Below are positions 35,374-43,259 of a DNA stretch of 64,000 bases, piece after piece. The notes beneath the pieces are model-generated. The model saw nothing but the letters and a program-made list of their open reading frames with translations, made no database searches and was not told the origin of the DNA. Numbering within the stretch: the stretch's first letter is position 1; each line of letters opens with the position of its first letter. The DNA comes from Nocardioides litoris (GTDB lineage: Bacteria > Actinomycetota > Actinomycetes > Propionibacteriales > Nocardioidaceae): positions 558,001 to 622,000 of the forward strand of contig NZ_VDMR01000002.1 in NCBI RefSeq assembly GCF_006346315.1, written 5' to 3'. The position numbers and the translations under genes were made by a program.

Positions 35374-36086
35374 CAGGCCTGCTTGAAGTCGAGCTGGGCG
35401 ATCGGCGGGAGGCTGGGCTCCTCGCTGCCGCCCTCGGGCTCGATGGTGATGCCGGCTCCGCTGGCGGTGCGCGGGTCGCCCTCGAGGAGCAGGTTGGACA
35501 CGTCGCCGTCGGTGATGCCCGCCGGCACCATGACGCCGTCGTGGATCAGCCAGAGCTCGTAGGTCTCGTCGTCCGCGAGGGGCTCGAGGCCGGCGGTGGT
35601 GACCACGGCTTGGTTGAGCTTCTCCGAGCGCACGATCGTCACCGAGCCGCCGTCACCCATCTCCTGGGTGTAGGTGCGGGCGTCGGGGGCGTCCTGCACG
35701 CGCTGGGCCTCGACGACGCCGGAGCGGTCGTCATCGGACTGCCAGACGACGGCACCCCCCACGCCGCCGAGGGCGATCAGCGCGACAGCTGCTGCCACCA
35801 GGCGTGGAAATCGACGACGGGTCGACCGGCCCCGGTCGCCGGCGGCGAGCACCACCGGGGGGACGGGACGGACGGTCTGGATGCCGGCGAGCACCAGCTC
35901 GCGCAGCGCGTCGGGCGGGGTGAGGTCGGCGGTCTCCGGGAGCAGCGCCGCCGCCTCGCGCAGCGAGTCGACCTCGGCGCGGCAGCTGGCGCAGTCGGCG
36001 ATGTGGCGCTCGAACTGGGCGCGCTCGATGTCGTCGAGGGCGTCGACGGCGTACGCGCCGGAGAGGGCGTGGATGTCGATGCTCAT
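35373..36086 (-). CDS. rskA: Anti-sigma-K factor RskA
   Basis: This 237-residue membrane anti-sigma factor has a cytoplasmic sigma-binding domain with a zinc-type motif His28-x3-Cys32-x2-Cys35 and ALSGAYAVDALDDIERAQFE ahead of it. One transmembrane helix spans about residues 95-114. The extracytoplasmic RskA domain follows (GGSVTIVRSEKLNQAVVTTAGL, DDETYELWLIHDG). It holds SigK inactive until regulated proteolysis. ATG 36086 overlaps the sigK stop (ATGA), so the two are made in a fixed ratio. Confidence 0.9.
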   Translation of the reverse strand: MSIDIHALSGAYAVDALDDIERAQFERHIADCASCRAEVDSLREAAALLPETADLTPPDALRELVLAGIQTVRPVPPVVLAAGDRGRSTRRRFPRLVAAAVALIALGGVGGAVVWQSDDDRSGVVEAQRVQDAPDARTYTQEMGDGGSVTIVRSEKLNQAVVTTAGLEPLADDETYELWLIHDGVMVPAGITDGDVSNLLLEGDPRTASGAGITIEPEGGSEEPSLPPIAQLDFKQA

Positions 36087-36688
36087 GAGCCCCCTACTCC
36101 CATCTTGTCTCGCAGTCGAATGAGTCCGTCACGGATCCTGGTCTTGGCGGTGCCGACCGGGAGGTCGAGGATCCCGGCGACCTCGGTGTGCGTGTAGCCG
36201 CCGAAGTAGGCCAGCTCGATGGCCTCGCGCTGCACCGGGGTGAGTCCGGCGAGCGCGGAGCGCACACGCTGTGCCTCGAGCGAGGCCTGGGCGGCGTCAG
36301 CGGTCGTGTCGTGCTCGACCGCGTGGTTGTGCTGGTGGTAGCTGGTGTCGCGCCGGGTCGAGGCCTCGGCGGAACGGACCCGGTCGACGGCCTTGCGGTG
36401 GCAGATGGTCATCAGCCACGACAACGCGCTGCCGCGATCGGGGTCGAAGCGGGTGGAGGTCTTCCAGACCTCGAGGTAGGCCTCCTGCACGACCTCCTCG
36501 GCCTGGGCCGGGTCGCGCACGACCCGCAGCGCCAGCCCGAACAGCCGCGACGACGTGGCGTCGTACAGCTGGGCGAAGGATTCCTGGTGCCCCTTGGCGG
36601 CCTCCTTGAGGAGGTTGGCCAGGAGGTCACCCGGCGCCGCCGGCACCCCGCGAGGGGTGCCGGCGGGCTCGGGCGTCAGTCTGCTCAC
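36083..36688 (-). CDS. sigK: ECF sigma factor SigK
   Basis: This 201-residue ECF sigma factor has region 2 (QLYDATSSRLFGLALRVVRD, AEEVVQEAYLEVWKTSTRFDP, GSALSWLMTICHRKAVDRVR) and region 4 (LAGLTPVQREAIELAYFGGYTHTEVAGILDLPVGTAKTRIRDG). The latter carries the recognition helix for the -35 box. The context with rskA, DUF1295, CFA-type and FAD/DUF1365 genes identifies it as SigK. GTG 36688 is chosen since upstream codons run into the gap and lose coding character. Only 40 bases separate it from the fasciclin gene on the same strand, so it may be co-transcribed from the promoter at 37470. Confidence 0.9.
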   Translation of the reverse strand: MSRLTPEPAGTPRGVPAAPGDLLANLLKEAAKGHQESFAQLYDATSSRLFGLALRVVRDPAQAEEVVQEAYLEVWKTSTRFDPDRGSALSWLMTICHRKAVDRVRSAEASTRRDTSYHQHNHAVEHDTTADAAQASLEAQRVRSALAGLTPVQREAIELAYFGGYTHTEVAGILDLPVGTAKTRIRDGLIRLRDKMGVGGS

Positions 36689-36728
36689 GCGACTGATGGT
36701 GTCGTATCCGTGTGACGTGTGGTGGACG

Positions 36729-37433
36729 TCAGCCGGCGAGGGGGCCGGTGAGCACGGTGTCGATGACGTAGACGGTCGCGTTGGCCGTCTGGATGCCGCC
36801 GCACACGATGTTGGCGGTGGCGGCACCGTCGGTGACGGTGACGTTGTCCGGGTCGGAGGCCGGGTCGCCCTCGACGGTCAGCGGGTCGCCGGCCAGCGGG
36901 GTCTGCTCGCCCTCGATGGAGTCGGGCTGGACCCGCTCGCCGAGCACGTGGTGCTGCAGGACGGTGGCCAGCGGGCTGTTGGCCTCGGCGGCGCCGTCGA
37001 GCAGGCCCTGCAGGTCAGCGGCGGGGATCTTCTCGAAGGCCGAGTCGGCCGGCGCGAAGACGGTGTACGACGCGGACTCGTCGTTGAGGGTGTCGACCAG
37101 GCCGGGCACCGCGGAGACGGCGGCGACGAGGGTCTTGAGCAGCGGGTTGGTGCTGGCGGCCTCGCCGACCGGCTGGTCGGTCATGGCGGTCAGACCACCG
37201 GCGGCGTCGCCCTGGGGCAGGTCGCCACAGGCCGGGCCGAAGGCGGCGTCAGAGGTGCCACCCTCCTCGCTGGACTCGGACTCCGAGGGGGCCGGCGCGG
37301 CCGACTCGGAGGTGCCCTCGCTGGTGCCGGAGCCGGTGGTGGGCTCGTCCTCCTCGCCGCAGGCGGCGAGACCGAGGGACAGGGTGAGGACGGCAGCAGC
37401 GGCGGTGCCGCGGCGGATGAGCTTGGTGTTCAT
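36729..37433 (-). CDS. Fasciclin-domain lipoprotein (MPT83/MPT70-like)
   Basis: This 234-residue secreted lipoprotein has a lipobox LAACG near residue 25, a Ser/Glu/Gly-rich linker and one fasciclin (FAS1) domain (NPLLKTLVAAVSAVPGLVDTLN, YTVFAPADSAFEKIP, LATVLQHHVLGERV, ANIVCGGIQTANATVYVIDTVL). The family includes M. tuberculosis MPT83 and MPT70, the main SigK-dependent antigens. A SigK-like promoter lies upstream of this gene. The ATG at 37433 has GGAAGG and CACCTCC stretches before it. Likely role: surface adhesion or interaction with the envelope. Confidence 0.9.
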   Translation of the reverse strand: MNTKLIRRGTAAAAVLTLSLGLAACGEEDEPTTGSGTSEGTSESAAPAPSESESSEEGGTSDAAFGPACGDLPQGDAAGGLTAMTDQPVGEAASTNPLLKTLVAAVSAVPGLVDTLNDESASYTVFAPADSAFEKIPAADLQGLLDGAAEANSPLATVLQHHVLGERVQPDSIEGEQTPLAGDPLTVEGDPASDPDNVTVTDGAATANIVCGGIQTANATVYVIDTVLTGPLAG

Positions 37434-37469
37434 GGAGGTGAGACCTTCCGATTGGGGACTTACAGGGGT

Positions 37470-37497
37470 TGTTCGGCGTGACGGGCCGAGCGGATGG
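37470..37497 (-). promoter_or_regulatory. SigK-like promoter of the fasciclin gene
   Basis: On the minus strand -35 CCATCC (37497-37492), a 16-base spacer and -10 CGAACA (37475-37470). It resembles the mycobacterial SigK consensus (CCATCC ... CGAATC) and matches a second copy at 39260. The start would lie about 30 bases before the ATG. Confidence 0.65.
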
Positions 37498-37527
37498 GGC
37501 CAGATCGAGGTTTTGGGGTGATCCGGG

Positions 37528-39225
37528 TCACTCGACGCGGAAGAGGAGCGTGTGGATGCCGCTGGCACCACCGGGGTACGGCTGGGCGCGCACGTCGGTC
37601 TGGACCTTGCCGTTGCCGTCGACCACGCGCGCGGAGACGGAGTGGCTGCCGGGCTCGAGCGCGTCGGGGACCTGGAAGTACCACTGGCGCCAGTAGACGG
37701 CGTTGACGTCGCCGCCGAGCGTGGCCTCGGTCCACGGGCCGCCGTCGAGCTGCACCTGGACCTTGTTCACGCCGCCGTCGAACTGCGCCCAGGCGACGCC
37801 GCCGACCAGGAGCTCCTTGCCGTCGATGGGCTGGGCGCTGCGCGGGGTGTCGATGCGGGCCGAGGGCTTGATCGGCGCCCGGGTGTCCCAGTCGCGCTCG
37901 GTCCAGTAGGACTCCCGATCCTTGTACGTCGTGAACGTCAGGCGGGTGACCCACTTGGTGGCGCTGATGAAGCCGTAGAGGCCGGGGATGACCACCCGCA
38001 CCGGGAACCCGTGCTCGCGCGGCAGCTGCTCGCCGTTCATGCCGACGCACAGCAGGGCCTCGCGGCCGTCGGTCAGCAGGTCGTACGGCGTCCCGATGGT
38101 CATGCCGTCGAAGTCGGTCGCCAGCATCTGGTCGACGCCGTCGCGCGGCTTGGCCCGGTCGATGAGGGTCTGGAGTGGCACGCCGAGCCAGCGGGCGGCG
38201 CCGACGTACTTGCCGCCGACGGTGTTGGAGACGCAGGTCAGCGTGATGTCGCGCTCGACGAACTCCATCTCGAGCAGCTCGTCGAAGGTGATGGAGAACT
38301 CGTTCTCCACGTCGCCGTCGATGGTCAGCGTCCAGGTGTCGGCGTCGACGACGGGCACGTCGAGCCGGGTGTCGACGCGGTAGAAGTCGGCGTTGGGCAC
38401 CTGCAGCGGCGAGATGCCGGGGTAGGTCTTGCTCAGGTCGGCGGGCAGGGCGGCCGGCACCTCGCCGGAGGCCGCCTGGGGCAGCGCGATCTTCTGGGCC
38501 TTGGACTTCGCGGCCGTGATGAAGCGGCCCGCGCCGCCGGCGACCACGGCCACGGCGGTCAGCACGGCGGAGGCGACCAGGACGCCGCGGCGGCTCGGGC
38601 CTCGGGCCGCGTCCGGCTCGCGCTCGGGCCGGGTGGCGGGGTCGTCGGAGCTGACGGTGTCGCGGGCGTCCTTGCCGGGGGTGTCGGAGAGGACCGCGCG
38701 GGGCTTCTCCGACCCGCCCGTGCGGCCGGGGACGCTCATCGCGGGCGCCGTGCCGCGGGCCAGGCCGTCGAGCCACCACAGCGCCGCCACCGCGGCCACC
38801 AGGGCCACGAGGGAGGGCACGAGGTCGAGGACGCCGAAGACCGGTCCGGTGATGAGCACCAGGACGGGCGCGGCGATCATCAGCACCAGCACGACCGCGC
38901 CGGCCTGCCAGCTGCGGCGGGCGACGAGGCCGGCCACCAGGGCGAGGACGAGCACGCCCACGGCCACGTTGGCCTGCAGGAACAGCTTGTCGTTCTCGCC
39001 GAACTGCTCGATGGCCCAGTCCTTGACCGGGGCCATGAACCCCTCGGTGCCGACGCCGACGACCCACGTGCCCAGCGCCGAGACCGGGGAGGTGCTGGGC
39101 TTGAAGAGCGAGGCGAGGAGCTGGGCCAGTCCGACGCCGAAGAGCGTGGAGACGAGCCCGATCAGTGCGTAGAGCCAGCGGGGGCGGGTGGGCGCGGCGC
39201 GGCGGGCGCGCGAGGGTGAAGCCAT
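37528..39225 (-). CDS. Membrane-anchored molybdopterin-dependent oxidoreductase (sulfite oxidase family)
   Basis: This 565-residue protein starts with about four transmembrane helices (YALIGLVSTLFGVGLAQLL to VALVAAVAALWWL), then a charged linker and another hydrophobic segment after SRRGVLVASAV. From about residue 250 on lies a sulfite-oxidase-type molybdopterin domain with the Mo-ligand Cys in DITLTCVSNTVGG and a C-terminal Ig-like dimerisation domain. The catalytic domain therefore faces the outside. It resembles mycobacterial Rv0218. The substrate may be sulfite or, as for YedY/MsrP, an oxidised methionine. A SigK-like promoter lies 6 bases before ATG 39225. Confidence 0.87.
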   Translation of the reverse strand: MASPSRARRAAPTRPRWLYALIGLVSTLFGVGLAQLLASLFKPSTSPVSALGTWVVGVGTEGFMAPVKDWAIEQFGENDKLFLQANVAVGVLVLALVAGLVARRSWQAGAVVLVLMIAAPVLVLITGPVFGVLDLVPSLVALVAAVAALWWLDGLARGTAPAMSVPGRTGGSEKPRAVLSDTPGKDARDTVSSDDPATRPEREPDAARGPSRRGVLVASAVLTAVAVVAGGAGRFITAAKSKAQKIALPQAASGEVPAALPADLSKTYPGISPLQVPNADFYRVDTRLDVPVVDADTWTLTIDGDVENEFSITFDELLEMEFVERDITLTCVSNTVGGKYVGAARWLGVPLQTLIDRAKPRDGVDQMLATDFDGMTIGTPYDLLTDGREALLCVGMNGEQLPREHGFPVRVVIPGLYGFISATKWVTRLTFTTYKDRESYWTERDWDTRAPIKPSARIDTPRSAQPIDGKELLVGGVAWAQFDGGVNKVQVQLDGGPWTEATLGGDVNAVYWRQWYFQVPDALEPGSHSVSARVVDGNGKVQTDVRAQPYPGGASGIHTLLFRVE

Positions 39226-39231
39226 GGGTGG

Positions 39232-39260
39232 TGTTCGTCGCGGAGGGCCTCGGCGGATGG
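39232..39260 (-). promoter_or_regulatory. SigK-like promoter of the molybdo-enzyme gene
   Basis: On the minus strand -35 CCATCC (39260-39255), a 17-base spacer and -10 CGAACA (39237-39232), ending 6 bases before ATG 39225, so the transcript would be leaderless. Both hexamers are identical to those at 37497-37470. Confidence 0.65.
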
Positions 39261-39267
39261 GGTGCGG

Positions 39268-39273
39268 CAGGAT
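39268..39273 (+). promoter_or_regulatory. Leaderless -10 element (CAGGAT)
   Basis: CAGGAT ends 6 bases before ATG 39280 of the enoyl-CoA hydratase gene. It is divergent from, and only 8 bases from, the SigK-like -35. Confidence 0.4.
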
Positions 39274-39279
39274 GAGTCC

Positions 39280-40083
39280 ATGGCCGACGACGTGACTTAC
39301 CACACCCCAGCGAAGACGGCTCCGGCCGCCGGAGCGGCCGACGAGCTCGTGCACCTCGCCGTCGACGAGGCGGTCGCCACCATCACGCTCGACTCGCCCC
39401 ACAACCGCAACGCCCTGTCCCGCCAGCTCGTCACCGAGCTCGCCGACCGGCTCGACCGGGCCGCGGCCGACGACGCCGTCCGCGTCGTCGTCGTCACCTC
39501 GGCCGACCGGGTCTTCTGCTCCGGCGCCGACCTGTCGGAGGCCTCGACCGACGGCATGGAGGCCGGTACCCGCGCGATCGTGGCCCTGCAGCGCTCGATC
39601 GTGGCCATGGGCAAGCCCGTCGTCGCCGTCGTCCGCGGCCCGGTGCGGGCCGGCGGCACCGGCATCGTCGCGGCCTGCGACGTCGTGGTCGCGGCCGAGG
39701 AGGCGTCGTTCGCGCTGACCGAGGTCAAGCTCGGGCTCGCGCCGGCCGTGATCTCGCTGACCGTGCTGCCCCGGCTGACCTCGCGGGCGGCGGCCTGGGC
39801 CTGCCTCGGCGGCGCGACGTTCCGCGGGGCCGAGGCCGTCGAGATGGGCCTGGTCACCCGGGCCGTGCCGGCCGACCGGCTCGACGAGGTGGCCCGCGAG
39901 GTGTGCGCCGAGCTCGCCACCGGCGCCCCGCAGGGCCTGCGGGAGACCAAGGCGCTGCTGTCCCGCGACCTGCTCGACCGCATCGACGCCCGCGCCGACG
40001 AGGTCGCCGCGCTCTCGGCCCGGCTCTTCGCCTCCGACGAGGCCCGCCAGGCGATGACCGCCTTCCTCTCCCGTGGCCGGTGA
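39280..40083 (+). CDS. Enoyl-CoA hydratase/isomerase family protein
   Basis: This 267-residue crotonase-fold enzyme has the oxyanion-hole segments FCSGADLSEAS and VRGPVRAGGTGIVAACD. The usual Glu of the hydratase pair is kept in TEVKLGLAPAVIS. The first 28 residues, rich in Ala and Pro, are an extension. It hydrates or isomerises an enoyl-CoA; the substrate is not evident. ATG 39280 is preferred over 39262 because of the -10 element just upstream. It stands alone, with helD 127 bases downstream. Confidence 0.85.
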   Translation: MADDVTYHTPAKTAPAAGAADELVHLAVDEAVATITLDSPHNRNALSRQLVTELADRLDRAAADDAVRVVVVTSADRVFCSGADLSEASTDGMEAGTRAIVALQRSIVAMGKPVVAVVRGPVRAGGTGIVAACDVVVAAEEASFALTEVKLGLAPAVISLTVLPRLTSRAAAWACLGGATFRGAEAVEMGLVTRAVPADRLDEVAREVCAELATGAPQGLRETKALLSRDLLDRIDARADEVAALSARLFASDEARQAMTAFLSRGR

Positions 40084-40210
40084 CCCTCGCTGAGACGGGT
40101 CTCTCACCGCGGACTTCGCCGTCGACGTACGCCGGAGGGCCGGACCTTTGTAGAGTCTTCCTCTTGCCTTCGGCGCCGAGGGGGCGCCGTCCGCGTTGGA
40201 GGACCCAGCA

Positions 40211-42418
40211 GTGAGTGACAAGCTCGTCGAGCAGGAGATCGCGCGCGAGCAGGCGTTCGTCGACCGCGTGCACCGGCAGCTCGTGGACGCCGGCCGCGCG
40301 GCCCAGCAGCTCGCCCGCGAGGGCCACGACCGCGGGCGCCTGGGCCACGAGGGTGGCCTCGTCGAGCGCGACGCGATGGTGTTCCAGGCCGCCAAGCGCC
40401 TCGCCCAGCTCGACGCCGCCCACGAAGGCCTGGTCTTCGGCCGCCTCGACCTGCGGCCCGAGCGCGACCCCGAGCCCCGCTACGTCGGCCGCATCGGGCT
40501 GCGCGACGAGAACCGCGACTCCCTGCTCATCGACTGGCGCGCCCCGGCCGCCGCGGTGTTCTACCAGGCCACCGCGGCCGAGCCCCACGACGTCGTACGC
40601 CGGCGGGTGCTGCGCTCGCACGGCACGACCGTGACCGGGGTCGAGGACGAGCTGCTCGACGCCGAGGCCAACGTCGACGACCTGCCGATCCTCGGCGAGG
40701 GCGCGCTGATGGCCCAGCTCTCGCGGGCCCGTGACCGCACGATGCACTCGATCGTGGCCACGATCCAGGCCGAGCAGGACAAGGCGATCCGGGCGCCCGG
40801 CAAGGGCGTGACGGTCATCAGCGGCGGGCCCGGCGTCGGCAAGACCGTGGTCGCGCTGCACCGCGCGGCCTACCTGCTCTACACCGATCGCCGTCGCTAC
40901 GAGGCCGGCGGCGTGCTGGTCATCGGCCCCAGCGGCGTCTTCATGCGCTACATCGAGCGCGTCCTGCCCTCCCTCGGCGAGACCGCGGTGGCCCTGCGGT
41001 CGCTGGGCGAGGTCGTCGACGGGCTGCGGGGCACCCGGCACGACGAGCCCGCGGTGGCCGACGTCAAGGGGTCGGCGCGGATGGCCGAGCTGCTGCGCCG
41101 GGTGGCGCGGCAGCAGGCGCCCGGCAGCCCGCGCGAGTTCCGCGTCTTCTGGTACGACAACACGCTCGTGCTCGACCGCGGCCGCCTCGGTCAGCTGCGC
41201 CGCCAGCTGATGTCGCAGGGCCGGCGCAACCAGGTGCTCCCGCGGGTGGCCCGGGCGCTGCTCGACGCGCTGTGGCGCCAGGTGCGCAGCGAGCGCGGCC
41301 GCGACCGCGGCCGGGAGCTGTTCGACGACGACCTGCTCGGCAACGACGACTTCGTCGACTTCGCCGCCGCCTGGTGGCCACCGCTGACCGCGGTCGAGGT
41401 GCTCGGCTGGCTGCGCGACCCCGAGCTGCTGGCCCGGGTCGGCGAGGGCGTCGTCGGCGCCGAGGAGCAGCGGCTGCTGCTGAAGTCGTGGCCCGCCCCG
41501 GCCGAGGGCGGCCATGGTCGCCGGGAGCCCGACCTCAGCATCCAGGACGTGCCGCTGGTCGACGAGCTGCGCTACGCCCTCGGCGACGTGCCCGCCCGCG
41601 CCGACGACGAGCGCGACGACCCACTGGGCGCCATCGTGGGCGGGGTCGACCTGCAGGAGCTGGTCACCGCCTCCGACCGGGAGTACGCCCCCGCCGGCCG
41701 AGCGTGGGCGCCGCCGACCGGCTCGATCGAGGACGACGGCTACGCCCACGTGCTGGTCGACGAGGCCCAGGACCTGACGCCGATGCAGTGGCGCATGGTC
41801 GGCCGTCGTGGCCGCACCGCCTCGTGGACCATCGTCGGCGACCCCGCGCAGTCGTCGTGGCCCGTGCCCGCGGAGTCCGAGGCCGCCCGCGCCGAGGCGC
41901 TCGCCGGCAAGCCCGTGCACGCCTTCCACCTCTCGACCAACTACCGCAACTCCAGCGAGATCTACGCCTTCGCCGCGGCGTACGCCGAGCGGGTCGGCCT
42001 CGACGCCGACCTGCCCACGGCGGTCCGCTCGACCGGGGTCGAGCCGAGGGTCGTCGGCCCGGTGCCCGACCTCGAGGCCGCGACCCGCGAGGCCGTGGTC
42101 GAGGTGGCGGGCCGGGTCGGCGGCACCGTCGGCATCGTGGTGCCCGTGGCCCGCCGCTCCGAGGTCAACGCCTGGCTGGCCTCCTGGCCCGAGCTGGCCG
42201 ACGACGCCACCGGCGCCCGGGCCGCTGTCGACTCCTCGGTCACGCCCTCGGGCGACGACCGGGTGGTCGTGCTGACCGGCCTCGACACCAAGGGCCTCGA
42301 GTTCGACGCCATCGTCGTCGTCCGCCCGCAGGAGATCGAGGACGAGTCGGCCACCGGCCGCGCCACCCTGTACGTCGTGCTCACCCGCGCCACCCAGCTG
42401 CTGACCACCGTCTCCTGA
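40211..42418 (+). CDS. helD: HelD-like RNA polymerase-associated superfamily 1 helicase
   Basis: This 735-residue protein starts with a long alpha-helical arm (EQEIAREQAFVDRVHRQL), typical of HelD, that reaches into RNA polymerase. The ATPase motifs are Walker A GGPGVGKTVVALH (about residue 205), DEAQDLTPMQ, GDPAQSSW, TNYRNSSEI, TGLDTKGLEFD and VVLTRATQLL. HelD removes stalled RNA polymerase from DNA and in actinobacteria (HelR) can give rifamycin tolerance. GTG 40211 has GGAGGA seven bases before it. TAGAGT at 40151 is a possible -10. I found no rifamycin-associated inverted repeat upstream. Confidence 0.9.
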   Translation: MSDKLVEQEIAREQAFVDRVHRQLVDAGRAAQQLAREGHDRGRLGHEGGLVERDAMVFQAAKRLAQLDAAHEGLVFGRLDLRPERDPEPRYVGRIGLRDENRDSLLIDWRAPAAAVFYQATAAEPHDVVRRRVLRSHGTTVTGVEDELLDAEANVDDLPILGEGALMAQLSRARDRTMHSIVATIQAEQDKAIRAPGKGVTVISGGPGVGKTVVALHRAAYLLYTDRRRYEAGGVLVIGPSGVFMRYIERVLPSLGETAVALRSLGEVVDGLRGTRHDEPAVADVKGSARMAELLRRVARQQAPGSPREFRVFWYDNTLVLDRGRLGQLRRQLMSQGRRNQVLPRVARALLDALWRQVRSERGRDRGRELFDDDLLGNDDFVDFAAAWWPPLTAVEVLGWLRDPELLARVGEGVVGAEEQRLLLKSWPAPAEGGHGRREPDLSIQDVPLVDELRYALGDVPARADDERDDPLGAIVGGVDLQELVTASDREYAPAGRAWAPPTGSIEDDGYAHVLVDEAQDLTPMQWRMVGRRGRTASWTIVGDPAQSSWPVPAESEAARAEALAGKPVHAFHLSTNYRNSSEIYAFAAAYAERVGLDADLPTAVRSTGVEPRVVGPVPDLEAATREAVVEVAGRVGGTVGIVVPVARRSEVNAWLASWPELADDATGARAAVDSSVTPSGDDRVVVLTGLDTKGLEFDAIVVVRPQEIEDESATGRATLYVVLTRATQLLTTVS

Positions 42419-42486
42419 GCCCGCGCTGCGTCGGTCGGGACGGGCGGGCGGTCGGGCGGCCCGGGGGCCGAGGGGTCGACCGGCCG

Positions 42487-42515
42487 GTTTAGCAGAGGCT
42501 TAACCCCGGCTTGGC
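42487..42515 (+). promoter_or_regulatory. Three 11-bp-phased direct repeats
   Basis: GTTTAGC (42487-42493), GCTTAAC (42498-42504) and GCTTGGC (42509-42515) fit GYTTRRC with exactly 11 bases between starts. That is the layout bound by dimers of OmpR/PhoP-type response regulators. It lies 67 bases before the PepSY lipoprotein gene. Confidence 0.6.
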
Positions 42516-42582
42516 GCGGCCACAGCGTGCGGCGCGGCAACCTCCGAGGTGTCATCGCACCCCACCTCGTCTGGAGCCCACC

Positions 42583-43245
42583 ATGTCCCGCGTCCTGCGC
42601 ACCTCGTCCCTCGCCGCCACCGCCGTCGCCGCGCTCGTCCTCACCGCCTGCGGCTCTGACGGCGACGGCGACGCGGCCCCGGTCGCCGCCGCCCCGACCA
42701 GCGACACCGCCCCCTCGAGCGCGCCGAGCCAGGGCTCCTCCGCCCCGGCCCCGGCCGACGGGTCCGACCAGACCGACCAGACCGACGGGTCTGCCGCCAC
42801 GGCCGACGGCGCGGTGCTCGCGGCGGCCTCGACGGCCGTGGCCGCCGTACCGGGGTCGACGCTGTTCTCCGTCGACCGTGAAGACGCGGGGACCTGGGAG
42901 GTCACCGTGGTGACCGAGGACGGCACCGAGAACGACGTCGACGTCGACGAGGCCGGCACGACCGTCGTCGGAGGTCCCCGCGTCGACCGCGACGACGCCG
43001 ACGACGCCGACGACCTGGCCGAGCGGCAGCAGCTGCTGGCCGACGCGACCGTCGACCACGAGGCAGCCGTGCGGACCGCGGCGGCCGAGGCCGGTGCGGG
43101 CTCGGAGCTGACCGACCTCGACCTCGACCTGGAGCGCGGGCAGGCCGTGTGGCAGGTCGGGTTCGGCGACGACACGGCGACCGAGCAGACCGTCCTGGTC
43201 GACGCCGTGACCGGTGAGGTCGTGGGCGTCGACCAGGACGACTGA
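42583..43245 (+). CDS. PepSY-domain lipoprotein
   Basis: This 220-residue lipoprotein has a lipobox LTACG near residue 23, a Ser/Ala/Pro/Asp-rich linker and two PepSY-like repeats (VLAAASTAVAAVPGSTLFSVDREDAGTWEVTVV and VDHEAAVRTAAAEAG ... VWQVGF ... VDAVTGEVVGV). PepSY proteins sit on the outer face of the membrane and often modulate peptidases or two-component sensors. ATG 42583 is the start of the signal peptide. Phased direct repeats upstream suggest control by a response regulator, which is not encoded next to it. Confidence 0.8.
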   Translation: MSRVLRTSSLAATAVAALVLTACGSDGDGDAAPVAAAPTSDTAPSSAPSQGSSAPAPADGSDQTDQTDGSAATADGAVLAAASTAVAAVPGSTLFSVDREDAGTWEVTVVTEDGTENDVDVDEAGTTVVGGPRVDRDDADDADDLAERQQLLADATVDHEAAVRTAAAEAGAGSELTDLDLDLERGQAVWQVGFGDDTATEQTVLVDAVTGEVVGVDQDD

Positions 43246-43259
43246 GGAGGCCCGAGGGC

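Noticed and set aside
36689..36728. A separate SigK promoter for sigK
   Set aside because: The 40-base gap has CCACCA and GATACGAC but no CCATCC/CGAA pair at 16-17 base spacing.
40084..40210. Rifamycin-associated element before helD
   Set aside because: No inverted repeat of the required kind is present in the upstream gap.
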